NCBI GenBank assembly: GCA_030696695.1
Contig: JAUYRP010000011.1
Coordinates: 62,001-126,000, forward strand
DNA: 64,000 nucleotides
Source: Methylophilus sp.
GTDB taxonomy: Bacteria; Pseudomonadota; Gammaproteobacteria; Burkholderiales; Methylophilaceae
Direction of reading: 5' to 3'
Shown: piece after piece, positions 62,570 to 64,000 of the stretch
How the letters are laid out: every line of letters begins with the position of its first letter
Position numbering within the stretch: position 1 is the stretch's first letter
Translations under genes and position numbers: made by a program
The notes under the pieces: model-generated
Databases searched by the model: none
What the model saw: the letters and a program-made list of their open reading frames with translations, nothing else
What the model was told of the DNA's origin: nothing

Positions 62570-64000
62570 ATGGCACGCTACTCTCATATTATTGACTTAG
62601 ACGACTATGCAAATAGCTTTAGCAAAGCACGCAGTATCGTTCGCCACCATCATTTTTATGTAGGCCCTACCAACTCTGGCAAAACTTATCACGCTTTGAA
62701 CGCACTGATGCAAGCCTCATCTGGTATTTATTTGGCACCCTTGCGCCTACTTGCTATGGAGATACGTGATAAATTAATGGCGGCTGGCATCCCATGTAAT
62801 TTAATCACCGGAGAGGAACGCCATTTGGTGGAAGGTGCCCGCCACACCGCATCAACCATTGAAATGATGAACACCAGACAAGTGGTCGATGTTGCGGTCA
62901 TCGATGAAATTCAGATGTTACAAGACCCTGACCGAGGCAGCGCTTGGACTGCCGCATTGGTAGGCGCACCAGCAAGGCAGGTATTTGTATGTGGCTCTAA
63001 TGCTGTGACAGCACCATGCTTAGCGCTTATCTCACATTTAAATGAACGTTACACCATTACACAGTGTGAACGTATGACGCCATTGCTGATTGAAGAGCAC
63101 AGCATTTGTGGTAAACGCTATAGCAAACTTAAGCTCAAACATCAGCTGCAAGTGGGTGATGCAGTGATTGCATTTAGCCGCAAAGATGTACTGACCTTGT
63201 CTGCACGTTTTCGTCATTGGGGGTTTCGCGTGGCCAGCATTTATGGTGCGCTTTCCCCTGAAGTCAGACGTACTGAATCTGAACGTTTTAATAACGGAGA
63301 AGCCGATGTGCTCGTTGCCACTGATGCGATTGGCATGGGCCTTAATTTGCCGATTCGCCGCGTGATATTTGCCAATACACATAAATTTGACGGTGTGGCT
63401 GCTAGACCTCTCAATGCCACCGAAGTGCGCCAAATCGCTGGCCGTGCCGGCCGTTATGGTATTTACCCGACTGGCTGTGTGAACGTGCTGGAAGATGATG
63501 AGCAATTGCACATTACGCATATGCTGACAACGGATGACACCGCGCAATTAACGCAACTTCCAATTACTCTGCAGTTTCATCAACTGGCAGAAGTGGCTAA
63601 TCAATTGTTTACCAATCGCATTGCCGAATGCTTGGCTTATCTTATGCAACATACACAAGTTATCCATCCATTGTTGCACCTCAGCAAAATGGATGCGCAG
63701 TATACGCAAGCATTATTGGTAGATACTCATGCCCCCAATATGGCCATGCAGGATAAGTTTATTTTTATCTGTGCGCCTATTGCTATTCAAGTAGCCATTG
63801 AAAAAGACTATTTTTTATTATGCTTACAAAGTGTGGACACCCATCAGATTCGATTGCTGCCTAAAGCACCCACTTGGCTAGATAGTAACAACCCGCAGTA
63901 TCTAGAAGAAGCCGAGCAATTGAGCCAGCACATCAGCGTGTACGCTTGGCTAAGTTTTAAATTTCCGCAGATATTTATCGAAGGTGACAACGTGCAAACT
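62570..64000 (+). CDS. Suv3-like DEAD/DExH RNA helicase (3' end beyond the window)
   Basis: Partial gene open to the window end, giving at least 477 residues. Walker A (VGPTNSGKT) lies near 35-43 and a DEIQ Walker B near 117-120; ATDAIGMGLNLP near 250 and QIAGRAGRYG near 285 are helicase motifs V and VI. The pattern fits Suv3/SKI2-like helicases, which in mitochondria unwind RNA for degradation. ATG at 62570 has no clear ribosome-binding site; an in-frame ATG at 62522 after AGG would add 16 hydrophobic residues. The C-terminus is missing. Confidence 0.88.
   Translation, partial: MARYSHIIDLDDYANSFSKARSIVRHHHFYVGPTNSGKTYHALNALMQASSGIYLAPLRLLAMEIRDKLMAAGIPCNLITGEERHLVEGARHTASTIEMMNTRQVVDVAVIDEIQMLQDPDRGSAWTAALVGAPARQVFVCGSNAVTAPCLALISHLNERYTITQCERMTPLLIEEHSICGKRYSKLKLKHQLQVGDAVIAFSRKDVLTLSARFRHWGFRVASIYGALSPEVRRTESERFNNGEADVLVATDAIGMGLNLPIRRVIFANTHKFDGVAARPLNATEVRQIAGRAGRYGIYPTGCVNVLEDDEQLHITHMLTTDDTAQLTQLPITLQFHQLAEVANQLFTNRIAECLAYLMQHTQVIHPLLHLSKMDAQYTQALLVDTHAPNMAMQDKFIFICAPIAIQVAIEKDYFLLCLQSVDTHQIRLLPKAPTWLDSNNPQYLEEAEQLSQHISVYAWLSFKFPQIFIEGDNVQT

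Noticed and set aside
63038-63547. Minus-strand open frame of 169 codons
   Set aside because: It is antisense to the conserved helicase motifs of the Suv3-like gene and has no family features.

Overview
The window looks like a gammaproteobacterial or, more likely, betaproteobacterial chromosome of moderate to low GC. Gene content (a mutL - pterin dehydratase - miaA operon, bifunctional mnmC, a pilU-type ATPase, a PQQ dehydrogenase, a sigma-54 driven pilin-like gene) and general protein similarity suggest a methylotrophic betaproteobacterium such as Methylophilaceae/Methylotenera. That assignment is inference from recalled families; no rRNA or tRNA gene is visible to confirm it.

1-21.6 kb is an accessory island, transcribed entirely on the minus strand. 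The promoter-proximal end (15.9-21.4 kb) is a Tn7-like transposition module: tnsA, tnsB, tnsC and a tniQ/tnsD-type target selector. Beyond it lies a copper/silver resistance cargo: a CusCBA-type RND efflux system with a CusB-CusF fusion, a heavy-metal-binding lipoprotein, a membrane-anchored cytochrome c, a Met/His-rich DUF2231 protein, a second TolC-type protein, a Tat-exported multicopper oxidase, a DUF305 protein, a CopZ-like chaperone and a CopA P-type ATPase. The layout (tns genes at one end, cargo behind tniQ) is that of a Tn7-like element. The left end is not seen; a weak candidate right end lies near 21558.

21.7-39 kb holds nnrD, then a minus-strand set of genes for a compact type IV pilus/type II secretion-like machine: two large prepilins, a PilM-PilN-like fusion carrying two MshEN-like motifs, PilO-, GspE-, GspF- and PilP-like proteins, a secretin with a long Gly/Met-rich insert, an unidentified lipoprotein, and a 57-residue mini-prepilin. 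Upstream of the first prepilin gene are a textbook sigma-54 promoter, upstream repeats and a strongly folded leader of about 110 nt. Next to it sits a PglL/Wzy-like ligase, plausibly a pilin glycosylase, with its own sigma-54-like promoter and nested inverted repeats. A PQQ-type beta-propeller lipoprotein follows.

39.2-47.1 kb is a tight plus-strand operon of nine genes for membrane lipid modification and envelope stress: two cyclopropane-synthase-like methyltransferases, DUF2878, DUF1295, a DUF6134-like protein, a lipocalin, a fatty-acid desaturase, an FAD oxidoreductase and DUF1365. This set resembles the photo-oxidative/singlet-oxygen response cluster of other proteobacteria.

47.2-64 kb is mainly housekeeping: mnmC, a TPR/OGT-like glycosyltransferase, pilU, an EamA transporter, dapC, an AT-rich acyltransferase, a GGDEF-EAL protein, miaA, pterin dehydratase, mutL, a beta-CASP nuclease and a Suv3-like helicase cut by the window end. 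Between dapC and miaA lies a second, divergent fragment of the miaA 3' end, marking a recombination or insertion hot spot.
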